DNA from: JAHBVH01 sp034437715
Lineage (GTDB): Bacteria > Chloroflexota > Anaerolineae > Caldilineales > Caldilineaceae
Direction: 5' to 3'
NCBI GenBank assembly: GCA_034437715.1
Contig: DAOTTR010000524.1
Coordinates: forward strand, 1-64,000
Length of the DNA: 64,000 nucleotides
The notes beneath the pieces are model-generated. The model ran no database searches and was not told where the DNA came from. It saw only the letters and a program-made list of their open reading frames with translations. The translations under genes and the position numbers were made by a program. Below, in pieces: positions 8,514-15,379 of the stretch (position 1 is its first letter; every line of letters begins with the position of its first letter).

Positions 8514-8542
8514 TTGACACACCCCCTTGCCTGTGCTATACT
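8514..8542 (+). promoter_or_regulatory. Sigma70-type promoter for the radical SAM gene
   Basis: TTGACA at 8514-8519 and TATACT at 8537-8542 with 17 bp spacing. The sequence just before it, TTTCATAATAATTGACAC-like, is repeated at the promoter at 10799-10828. A transcript would have a leader of about 210 bases. Confidence 0.7.
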
Positions 8543-8608
8543 GCGCGCCAAATAGGTAGCAAGCGAAAGTACGGTACAGAGGAAAAATCAAAGAAGACTG
8601 AAGACTAT

Positions 8609-8648
8609 AGAGATGTGAAGAGATGTGAAGAGATGTGAAGAGATGTGA
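8609..8648. repeat. 10 bp tandem repeat x4 in leader
   Basis: AGAGATGTGA repeated four times exactly (8609-8618, 8619-8628, 8629-8638, 8639-8648), inside the presumed 5' leader of the radical SAM gene. Confidence 0.95.
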
Positions 8649-8693
8649 TATGATAGTGTTACGCTTGAAATCGTATCCTATCTGCTGTGAACA

Positions 8694-8726
8694 CTCTATA
8701 GTGACTCTATAGTGACTCTATAGTGA
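8694..8726. repeat. 11 bp tandem repeat x3 in leader
   Basis: CTCTATAGTGA repeated three times exactly (8694-8704, 8705-8715, 8716-8726), followed by a truncated CTG. It ends 33 bases before the chosen start codon of the radical SAM gene. Confidence 0.95.
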
Positions 8727-8758
8727 CTGTACGATGAATGAAGGTAACGGAGGCAACA

Positions 8759-10153
8759 GTGGAACTATCTTGGCCCTGGAGTAGGAAGAAGACATCGAAT
8801 GTCCTGTGGCTGGATCTGGGTGATCTGGGCGATCTAGTCCACCCGGATGGGCCGCACGAACAGTGGCAAGACCACGGCTTGGGTCTGTTGCGCACCATTT
8901 TGCACCAGAATGGCGTACAAACGGATCTAGCCTCGACGCGCGCGGTCACCGCTTGGGAGCAATTAGCCAAGCAGTTCAAGGGCTATGCGATGCTCATTAT
9001 GAATGTGCGTAGCTACACCTACCCGGTTGCCCTTAAGTCGGCCCAACTCTTCAAGGAGATCAATCCCGACGGCATTGTGCTGACAGGTGGCATGCACGCC
9101 ACGGTTGCCCCCGATGAAATGGAAGAAGTGAAAGAATTTGATCGCATCTGCAAAGGCCCTGGCGAAAAAGTGATCGTCGATCTGGTGCGCGATCCGAGTG
9201 CGTTTCCGCGTGTCTTTAGCGCCGAAGGGGCAAAGTCGATGGCCGAATGGCCAGCCATTGATCGGGCGTTGTGGCCCAAGCCAGCCAGTTGGCAGACCCG
9301 GCGCAAATTTCCCTGGCCGCTTGAACCGGCTTGTGGCTGGGGCCCCGGCCCGGTGGCAACCATCTTGACCAGCCGCGTCTGTCCCTGGCAGTGTGTCTTT
9401 TGCAATGAAAATTCCTACATTCCCAACATGGGTCGCCGTCCGGTGGATGATGTAATCGATGAATTGAATTTTCTGGATCGCAAATATGGCGTTGGCTCGG
9501 TGGTGATCCACGATTCGATGTTTTTCCAAAATCCCAAGTGGTTGAAAGAATGGATCGAAAAATATCCACGCAAAACCAAAAATTGGACCTACTGGGCCGC
9601 CGGCCGCGCCGACACAGTCAAGCAGTGGCCCGATCTCTTTGAGGCCTTGGTCAAAGAGACCAATTGGCGCACCATTTCGATTGGCTTTGAATCGGGCAGT
9701 GATCGCATTCTGCGCCTGCTCAACAAGGAATGCACCGAAGAAGACAATTATTTCGCCATCGATCTCGTCAATCGGATTGGCGATGAACTGGAAGCCAAGG
9801 GCGAAAAGCCGCCGATCTTCTGGTCGAATATTATGTTGGGCATCCCCGGTGAGACCCACGAAGATGCCTTCAAGACCATGCGCATGCTCAAACAGATGAA
9901 ACGCGTCTTTCCGTCGATTGCTTTCTACGCCCCCTATCCCGGTTCGGCATTGGGCAATCAACTGATCGCCGAGGGCAAGAGCCGCATGGGCAAGGATAAC
10001 TATCATCGCTTCCCCGACGACGAAAAGGTGCGGGGGGTCGATTATCAATTCTACCGGGATCTGATGGCGGGCAAGTATGATGCAGAGATCAATCGGGGTC
10101 TCAGTGCCTTGCGTGGTGCCGATCTCTATCAAGGCACCCTGATCAAAGCCTAG
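8759..10153 (+). CDS. Radical SAM protein with N-terminal cobalamin-binding-like domain
   Basis: 464 residues. Residues 15-160 form a Rossmann-like region typical of B12-binding radical SAM proteins (LWLDLGDLGDL, then DGIVLTGGMHATVAPDEM and ICKGPGEKVIVDL). The radical SAM core carries CPWQCVFC (Cys208, 212, 215), which binds the catalytic [4Fe-4S] cluster with the CxxxCxxC spacing. Later motifs SIGFESGSDRILRLLNK and MLGIPGETHEDAFKTM are standard for this COG1032-like group. The substrate is unknown. The GTG at 8759 is preferred because GGAGG lies 5 bases before it; an ATG at 8738 is the alternative. Two small genes follow in the same direction. Its promoter resembles that of the SufR-like regulator. 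Confidence 0.9.
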   Translation: MELSWPWSRKKTSNVLWLDLGDLGDLVHPDGPHEQWQDHGLGLLRTILHQNGVQTDLASTRAVTAWEQLAKQFKGYAMLIMNVRSYTYPVALKSAQLFKEINPDGIVLTGGMHATVAPDEMEEVKEFDRICKGPGEKVIVDLVRDPSAFPRVFSAEGAKSMAEWPAIDRALWPKPASWQTRRKFPWPLEPACGWGPGPVATILTSRVCPWQCVFCNENSYIPNMGRRPVDDVIDELNFLDRKYGVGSVVIHDSMFFQNPKWLKEWIEKYPRKTKNWTYWAAGRADTVKQWPDLFEALVKETNWRTISIGFESGSDRILRLLNKECTEEDNYFAIDLVNRIGDELEAKGEKPPIFWSNIMLGIPGETHEDAFKTMRMLKQMKRVFPSIAFYAPYPGSALGNQLIAEGKSRMGKDNYHRFPDDEKVRGVDYQFYRDLMAGKYDAEINRGLSALRGADLYQGTLIKA

Positions 10154-10187
10154 AGAAATAGCCCAGAGAAATAGTCCAGAGAAACTT

Positions 10188-10394
10188 ATGAGCAGCTTTA
10201 GCAATCCCCACTATATGTATCTTTTTGCCCTGAAAAATGGCAAGAAAAAGTTGGCCTATGGCCAGTCACCCACAGACGCGCTGGACATTTTACGCATTCG
10301 CCTGAGCGATGTCGAAATGGAAGAGGTTTTTGCTGATCAGTTTATCAAGATATCCCAGCGTGAACTACAGCAATATGTCTCAGAGTTAGGCTAA
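10188..10394 (+). CDS. Small protein of unknown function downstream of the radical SAM gene
   Basis: 68 residues, unknown family. It begins MSSFSNPHYMYLFALKNGKK, followed by a helical stretch PTDALDILRIRLSDVEMEEV and a C-terminal ISQRELQQYVSELG. No cysteines or transmembrane segments. It starts 34 bases after the radical SAM stop; the gap contains three copies of an AGAGAAAnAGyCC-like unit. Co-direction and tight spacing suggest co-transcription, perhaps as an accessory or substrate-presenting protein, but nothing in the sequence shows this directly. Confidence 0.7.
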   Translation: MSSFSNPHYMYLFALKNGKKKLAYGQSPTDALDILRIRLSDVEMEEVFADQFIKISQRELQQYVSELG

Positions 10395-10407
10395 ATGGGG
10401 TAGGCGT

Positions 10408-10722
10408 ATGGGACTTTCGGCGGCAGCCAAGCAGATCGTAGCGGCCCTGCAACAAGGGGCAACGCTCAAAGCCCACCGCACGCTGGATGGGGAAAAGATC
10501 CATCAAATCCATCCTTTGCGGGGTACAGCCTTTGCAGTGCCAACCGCGGCGGTGCGCGATCTGGAAAAGCGGGGCTGGCTACGGAGTAACATGAAATTCC
10601 CGGCGGCGACCTACTTGCTAACCGAACAAGGCAGTCAAGCCGCCGTTCAACCGACAGCGCATTGGTTGCGTTGGTGCTTCCTACCAAGGTGGCACAATAG
10701 ACTTTCCAAACCAGTACCGTGA
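10408..10722 (+). CDS. Small protein of unknown function, possible winged-helix
   Basis: 104 residues. The N-terminal helix AAAKQIVAALQQGATLKAH and a pattern PTAAVRDLEKRGWLRS, then AATYLLTEQGSQA, look like a winged-helix fold (recognition helix followed by a beta wing), similar to small MarR/PadR-like or DNA-binding adaptor domains. The last 25 residues are basic and Trp-rich and may be poorly conserved. It lies 13 bases after the 68-residue gene, so it is likely the third gene of the radical SAM operon. Function unknown. Confidence 0.65.
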   Translation: MGLSAAAKQIVAALQQGATLKAHRTLDGEKIHQIHPLRGTAFAVPTAAVRDLEKRGWLRSNMKFPAATYLLTEQGSQAAVQPTAHWLRWCFLPRWHNRLSKPVP

Positions 10723-10798
10723 ATCCAGCCAGCAGCACACTCCCTGATTTTCTGTCCAGTGTTGCCTGAAAATATATTTATGAATAATTTCATAATAA

Positions 10799-10828
10799 TT
10801 GACACAATCAGCACTTCTGTGATATACT
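10799..10828 (+). promoter_or_regulatory. Sigma70-type promoter for the SufR-like regulator and moaA
   Basis: TTGACA at 10799-10804 and TATACT at 10823-10828, 18 bp spacing. It is preceded by TTCATAATAA exactly as at 8514, so the two promoters share TTCATAATAATTGACAC. A 101 bp mobile-like element begins 5 bases after the -10 box. Confidence 0.7.
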
Positions 10829-10832
10829 AATA

Positions 10833-10933
10833 CTAGTACAGTTGGGCGTAGATACCACGGCAGTTAATCAGGCACGTTACTCGTGTACATCATGGTAAAA
10901 ATAGGGTACCTTATTTACGCCGGGATCTACTAG
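10833..10933. mobile_element. MITE-like element, family C copy 1
   Basis: 101 bp with imperfect terminal inverted repeats starting CTAGTA and containing GGCGTA (left CTAGTACAGTTGGGCGTAGA, right end the inverse of CTAGTAGATCCCGGCGTAAA). Near-identical copies are at 45455-45555 and 47743-47844. No ORF. Here it lies between a promoter and the start codon of the SufR-like gene, so it would be transcribed into the leader. Confidence 0.85.
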
Positions 10934-11011
10934 TAGGTTTGGTGGTTACGTTTAGAAAAGATGATGTCCAAGCACTTGGCACCAAGGGTTTGGTAGACAG
11001 GGTAGGCAATC

Positions 11012-11719
11012 GTGCACGCAGTCCGCAAAAGCATCCTGGAAATTCTAAAAGAACGTGGGGGCGGGTCAACCGTTGCTGAACTAGCCGAGCAACTGGAAAT
11101 GGCTCCGGTTTCTGTGCGCCATCATCTGGACATTTTGCAAGGCGATAATTTAATTTGTGTATCACGGCTGGAGCGCAAAGGCAATGTGGGTCGCCCACAA
11201 CAAGTCTATACGCTTACACCCGAAGCCTGTGGCTATTTTCCCAACAACTTTGCGGGCTTGGCCGACAAATTATTGGTTCAGATCAAAGAAATCCTACCGC
11301 CGGACCAGGTGCCATTAGCCTTTCGCTCGATTGCGCGCCAAATTGCGGCTGAATTTAAGCGAACGGATGCAGCGGTGGTAGCCGTTCAAACCGAGCGAGA
11401 AGCGATTGAAACGCAACTCATCCAAGTCACTGATTTTTTGAATGAACGGGGCTATCTGGCAAGTTGGGAGCCGACACCCAACGGCGCAAGCGGTGAATAT
11501 TTGTTGCATAAATACAACTGCCCATACGCTGGCGCTTCCGCTGAACACCGTGAACTCTGTTCGATGGATCAAACGTTGATTAATGAGTTATTTGAAGAGC
11601 CTTGTCAACGCGTAGAATCAATGGTCGAGGGTGCCCACTGCTGTACCTATCGCATTACAAGTGCGTCGCAACCGATCTGTATGTGTGGTGAATTGCCCTT
11701 GTTAACAGGGATTAGGTGA
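11012..11719 (+). CDS. SufR-like Fe-S-sensing transcriptional regulator
   Basis: 235 residues. The N-terminal winged helix-turn-helix (residues 5-70: STVAELAEQLEMAPVSVRHH, then GRPQQVYTLTPEA) is of the DeoR/ArsR-like kind. The C-terminal half holds cysteines in the SufR pattern: Cys170 (KYNCPYAG), Cys183 (ELCSMD), Cys198 (PCQRVESMVEG), Cys210-Cys211 (HCCTYRI). Known SufR proteins bind a cluster there and repress Fe-S assembly genes. Extra Cys223 and Cys225 close the protein. It starts with GTG at 11012; an in-frame stop lies 9 bases upstream so no longer form is possible. The stop is 3 bases from the moaA start, indicating co-transcription. Sensing of Fe-S status is inferred. Confidence 0.82.
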   Translation: MHAVRKSILEILKERGGGSTVAELAEQLEMAPVSVRHHLDILQGDNLICVSRLERKGNVGRPQQVYTLTPEACGYFPNNFAGLADKLLVQIKEILPPDQVPLAFRSIARQIAAEFKRTDAAVVAVQTEREAIETQLIQVTDFLNERGYLASWEPTPNGASGEYLLHKYNCPYAGASAEHRELCSMDQTLINELFEEPCQRVESMVEGAHCCTYRITSASQPICMCGELPLLTGIR

Positions 11720-11722
11720 TCA

Positions 11723-12796
11723 ATGAGTACGCCGATTCAATTTCAGCAAACGCCCTATGGCAAGGTTACGCTTGCCCCCGCGCCTGGCTTTAACCCAGCC
11801 AATTTTGCCATCCAGCCGATGCATGATAGTTATGGCCGACGCATCAACTATATGCGCATCAGTTTGACTGATGCCTGCAATCTGCGTTGTGTCTACTGTA
11901 TGCCTGAAGATATGACCTTTCGTGCGCGCCAGGAATTGATGACAGACGAAGAGTTGTTGCAACTGGTGCGCGTGGGGGCTAGTCTTGGCGTCAACAAGAT
12001 TCGCTTAACGGGCGGTGAACCGACCATTCGCCCGCATGTGGTTGACATTGTGCGCGGGATTGCCAACACGCCGGGTATCAAAGATCTGGCAATGACCACC
12101 AATGGCATCCTGCTCGATAAGCTGGCCCAACCGCTGGCGGACGCTGGCTTACAACGGGTGAATATCAGTATCGACACGCTAGATGCCGAAAAGTTTCACC
12201 GAATTACCCGTTGGGGCAACATTGATGAACTCTGGCGGGGAATTCGGGCAGCAGAAGCCGCTGGCTTAACGCCGATCAAGCTGAACAGTGTGGTCGTGCG
12301 CAACTTTAATGACGGCGATGATATGGTGCAGCTGGCGCGACTTACGCTGGAAAATGACTGGGATGTGCGCTTTATTGAAATGATGCCGTTTGGCGAAATC
12401 ACCGATTTCCAACAGACAAATGTAGTTACCTTCCAAGAAATGCGTGCACAGATTGAAAACACATTTGGCCCGCTCGAAGAAGCTGGCTATGATTATGTGG
12501 ATCCCAGCCGGCCTTTCCGTATTCCTGGAGCAATGGGGACACTTGGTTTTATCAGCAGTGTCACCGAGCCTTTCTGTCAAGGCTGTGGTCGTGTGCGTCT
12601 AACTGCCGACGGGAAATTGCGCCTCTGTCTGTTGCGCGATGATGAAGTTGATTTGTTGACACCCCTACGCGCTGGCGCAAGCTTCGAGGAATTGCGCGTG
12701 ATCATGCGCGATGGCGCGTTCCACAAGCCGTGGGGCCACGGTCTTGCCGACGGTGTCAGTAGTGGCAAGCGCGCCATGAATCAAATTGGTGGCTAG
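11723..12796 (+). CDS. moaA: GTP 3',8-cyclase MoaA (molybdenum cofactor biosynthesis)
   Basis: 357 residues. Radical SAM enzyme that converts GTP to 3',8-cyclo-GTP, the first step to molybdopterin. The N-terminal cluster motif is CNLRCVYC (Cys52, 56, 59). The second cluster, which holds the substrate, is bound by Cys285, Cys288 and Cys302 (FCQGCGRVR...RLCLL). Family motifs RLTGGEPTIRPHV and MTTNGILLDKLA are intact, and the protein ends in the conserved Gly-Gly (MNQIGG) needed for activity in studied MoaA. The N-terminus has about 30 residues more than usual. It starts 3 bases after the SufR-like regulator; this pairing suggests Fe-S or molybdenum-linked control. Confidence 0.95.
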   Translation: MSTPIQFQQTPYGKVTLAPAPGFNPANFAIQPMHDSYGRRINYMRISLTDACNLRCVYCMPEDMTFRARQELMTDEELLQLVRVGASLGVNKIRLTGGEPTIRPHVVDIVRGIANTPGIKDLAMTTNGILLDKLAQPLADAGLQRVNISIDTLDAEKFHRITRWGNIDELWRGIRAAEAAGLTPIKLNSVVVRNFNDGDDMVQLARLTLENDWDVRFIEMMPFGEITDFQQTNVVTFQEMRAQIENTFGPLEEAGYDYVDPSRPFRIPGAMGTLGFISSVTEPFCQGCGRVRLTADGKLRLCLLRDDEVDLLTPLRAGASFEELRVIMRDGAFHKPWGHGLADGVSSGKRAMNQIGG

Positions 12797-12904
12797 ATTA
12801 GCCTGAGCAATGCCCTAGATGATAGAAATTTGCCCACATTGAATCTAGTAATCCATTATCATTTATGCGCGATTGCGGTATACTTGTAGATGTAAGCGAT
12901 TTAT

Positions 12905-12935
12905 GGATGGTATAATACAGATTGCAGAATAGTAA
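12905..12935 (+). promoter_or_regulatory. Possible -10 box for the ErpA/SufA-like gene
   Basis: TATAAT at 12911-12916 in an AT-rich stretch about 95 bases upstream of the ATG at 13011. No good -35 at standard spacing was found, so this is a weak call. Confidence 0.35.
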
Positions 12936-13010
12936 ATCCATACATTCTGTAATAACCAATATAAACTTTCACAAACTTTTCGTTTTATCTTGTTAAGAGG
13001 AGTTCGCAGA

Positions 13011-13385
13011 ATGATTACGATTACAACAAATGCTGCTGAAAAACTAGGCGGGATCTTGGGTCAAAAGGGTCTCAAGAATACCCATGGTCTGCGCGTCTTT
13101 GTCAAAGGCGGCGGTTGTGGCGGTATGCAGTACGGCATGACATTTGAAGACACCACCCGCGAAGGCGATGAAGTGTACGAGCAGGATGGCATGCGTGTCT
13201 TTGTTGATCCCACCAGCTTGTTCTATGTGGATGGTGCCAACATCGACTATGTGGACAACCTGATGGGTGGCGGTTTTCATATCGACAACCCGAATGCCAC
13301 CAGTTCCTGTGGTTGTGGCAGCAGCTTCCGCACGGCCCAATCGCACAATGGCGAGGAAACCGCAGCCAAGAGCTGTGGTCACTAA
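13011..13385 (+). CDS. A-type Fe-S cluster carrier (ErpA/IscA/SufA/HesB family)
   Basis: 124 residues. A-type carrier that accepts or delivers Fe-S clusters. The three invariant cysteines are present: Cys36 in KGGGCGGMQYGM, and Cys100 and Cys102 in SSCGCGSSF. The core fold from MITITTNAAEKL to GFHIDNPNA is typical. The C-terminus is extended by about 20 residues and carries one more cysteine (Cys122). ATG 13011 has GAGGAG 8 bases upstream; an upstream in-frame start (12990) is rejected. Monocistronic with a strong terminator at 13408-13442. It sits next to SufR-like and rhodanese genes, fitting an Fe-S/sulfur neighbourhood. Confidence 0.93.
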   Translation: MITITTNAAEKLGGILGQKGLKNTHGLRVFVKGGGCGGMQYGMTFEDTTREGDEVYEQDGMRVFVDPTSLFYVDGANIDYVDNLMGGGFHIDNPNATSSCGCGSSFRTAQSHNGEETAAKSCGH

Positions 13386-13407
13386 GTAAGCGTGGTCTGT
13401 GACGAAA

Positions 13408-13442
13408 GCGAGTAGAGAATAGCTCTCTACTCGCTTTTTTTG
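13408..13442 (+). terminator. Intrinsic terminator of the A-type carrier gene
   Basis: GCGAGTAGAGA (13408-13418) pairs with TCTCTACTCGC (13424-13434), an 11 bp perfect stem with a 5-base loop, followed by eight T. Confidence 0.92.
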
Positions 13443-13515
13443 CAGAAGTCACGGCATCATTTATCTGTTTCTACGGTCTCCTCAATTTCATGGCTTATTA
13501 GAATATAATTTTGTT

Positions 13516-13875
13516 ATGTCCAACCCTTTTGGTGCCCCAGAAATTACCGTAAAACAAGTGGATAGCAAGCGACAGGCCGGTGAATCGTTCATCTGGCTTG
13601 ATGTACGCGAACCAGATGAAGTCGCGCGCGTCAGCATTCAGGATGAACGGGTGCGCCTCCTACCCCTGAGCGAATTGGCCGATCGCCAGCTCAAGGCGTT
13701 GCCAGATGAAGCACAAGATCAACAAGCCGAAATCGTGGTTTTCTGCCACCACGGGATGCGTAGCGCCCAAGTAACCGCGTGGCTACGCCAACAAGGCTGG
13801 CAAAAGGTATCGAGTATGACCGGCGGGGTCGGCGCTTGGGCCAAGGAAGTGGATCCCACCATTGGCACCTATTGA
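13516..13875 (+). CDS. Single-domain rhodanese-like sulfurtransferase
   Basis: 119 residues, one rhodanese domain. The active-site loop CHHGMRS begins at Cys77, the persulfide-forming residue, and the fold signatures WLDVREPDEVARVSI and GGVGAWAKEVDP are intact. GlpE/PspE-like proteins of this size move sulfane sulfur between donors and acceptors in the cytoplasm. No signal peptide. Start ATG 13516 follows an AT-rich stretch without a clear ribosome site. It lies 74 bases after the terminator of the A-type Fe-S carrier gene, so it probably has its own promoter. Role in Fe-S sulfur supply is an inference from context. Confidence 0.9.
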   Translation: MSNPFGAPEITVKQVDSKRQAGESFIWLDVREPDEVARVSIQDERVRLLPLSELADRQLKALPDEAQDQQAEIVVFCHHGMRSAQVTAWLRQQGWQKVSSMTGGVGAWAKEVDPTIGTY

Positions 13876-13943
13876 GTAAGCGCTTGATATAGCCCTTTGC
13901 TCGCAAACAAAATGTTCGACAAATTATGCTCATCAATAAAGGG

Positions 13944-13980
13944 AGGCGCTGTAATCCAGATCATCTGGCCGACAGCGCCT
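13944..13980. other. Two-tier stem-loop after the rhodanese gene
   Basis: AGGCGCTGT (13944-13952) pairs with ACAGCGCCT (13972-13980); an inner CCAGA-tca-TCTGG forms a second stem. No T-run follows on either strand, so it may be a Rho-independent remnant or an mRNA-stabilising structure. Confidence 0.5.
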
Positions 13981-14171
13981 CAGTTGTTCTACCCACCGCG
14001 CCGCCTGCCGGTACAGACGCAAGACTTTGCGTCGCTTATTCCCTGCTGCCACACAAGCAACAAGATGGCAACAGGTTCAGAATTGCACCGGGGTTTACTA
14101 TGATTACCGCATAGAATACCGCAGAATCAATCGTGAGCATGAATCGCTTACCAGGCGAACCAAAGGATCAG

Positions 14172-15350
14172 ATGATGACTAATTCAACAAGTATGGCGGG
14201 CGGGCTGCAGCTAGCGTTGTCCGACGATCTGAAGATGTTGCAGGATCTCGCGCGCGATTTCACATGCAAAGAAATTACGCCCCAGGCCGAACACTATGAT
14301 CGCAGCGGCGAGTGGCCTTGGGATATTTTCAACCGCGCCCAGAAGGCGGGATTGGTGAACCTGAACATTCCCGAGGAATATGGCGGGGTGGGTGCCAGTG
14401 TCTTGGAAGAATCGATTGTGTGCGAGGAGATGGGTTATGGTTGTACAGGCATTGAAACGGCGCTCATGCTCAATCAGTTGGCGGCGTTGCCCCTCTTAAT
14501 TGCCGGTACAGAACAGCAAAAAGCGCATTACCTGACGCGCCTGACCAGTGAGGGCAAGGTTATGTCCTATGCGCTGACCGAGCCCGACGCCGGCTCAGAT
14601 GTGGCCGGCATTAAAACGACTGCTATCAAAAGGGGTGATCACTATCTCTTGAACGGCGGCAAGACCTGGATCACCGACGCGCCGGTCGCCAGCTTCTTTG
14701 TGGTCTTTGCCAAGACCAATCCCGAAGCAGGGCATCGTGGCATGAGTTGTTTTATTGTCGAACGTGACTATCCGGGTCTGACTGTCGGCAAGCCACTGGA
14801 AAAGATGGGACAACATGCCGCGCAAACGGCGCAGGTCTTCTTTGAAAATGTCGAAGTGCCCGAAGAAAATCGTCTGGGTGGCGAAGGTGACGGCTTTATG
14901 ATTGCCATGCGCGTCTTTGACAAAAGCCGTCCACCAGTCGCCGCGGCGGCCAGCGGGTTGGCGCGCCGGGCGTTGGATGAAGCCGTCAAATATGCCGGTG
15001 AACGTACAACTTTTGGTCAGCCGATCTATCAGCATCAAGGCGTTGGCTTTCTTTTGGCAGACATGAAAATCCGTACCGAAGCCGCCCATGATCTGGCGTG
15101 GAAGGCCGCTTGGCTGGTGGACAATGGCAAACGCAACACGAGCGACGCGGCAATTGCCAAAGCGTTCTGTGCCGACGCTGCCATGCAAAACGCCACTGAT
15201 GCCGTTCAAGTTTTTGGGGGCAATGGCTACAGTCGCGAGTATCCGGTGGAAAAGCTCATGCGCGACGCCAAGATCTATCAGATCTATGAAGGTACCACCC
15301 AAATTCAGAAGCTGATCATCGTGCGTGAACTGTATCGCGACCGCGCCTAA
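14172..15350 (+). CDS. Acyl-CoA dehydrogenase
   Basis: 392 residues, standard length. FAD enzyme that oxidises an acyl-CoA to the enoyl-CoA and passes electrons to ETF. Signatures: YGGVGASVLEESIVCEEMGY, the FAD/substrate motif SYALTEPDAGSDVAG, the FGQPIYQHQGVGFLLADMKI helix and the C-terminal IYEGTTQIQKLII, whose Glu is the catalytic base of short/medium-chain enzymes. ATG at 14172 follows AAAGGATCAG; an in-frame GTG at 14133 would add 13 residues. Chain length cannot be told. It is convergent with the phosphatase-methyltransferase fusion. Confidence 0.93.
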   Translation: MMTNSTSMAGGLQLALSDDLKMLQDLARDFTCKEITPQAEHYDRSGEWPWDIFNRAQKAGLVNLNIPEEYGGVGASVLEESIVCEEMGYGCTGIETALMLNQLAALPLLIAGTEQQKAHYLTRLTSEGKVMSYALTEPDAGSDVAGIKTTAIKRGDHYLLNGGKTWITDAPVASFFVVFAKTNPEAGHRGMSCFIVERDYPGLTVGKPLEKMGQHAAQTAQVFFENVEVPEENRLGGEGDGFMIAMRVFDKSRPPVAAAASGLARRALDEAVKYAGERTTFGQPIYQHQGVGFLLADMKIRTEAAHDLAWKAAWLVDNGKRNTSDAAIAKAFCADAAMQNATDAVQVFGGNGYSREYPVEKLMRDAKIYQIYEGTTQIQKLIIVRELYRDRA

Positions 15351-15379
15351 CGTGTTGCGTGGTTGACGTTATGAATTGC

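Noticed and set aside
8963..10204. 413-codon minus-strand frame opposite the radical SAM gene
   Set aside because: Antisense of a gene with intact CxxxCxxC and family motifs; composition is that of a shadow frame.
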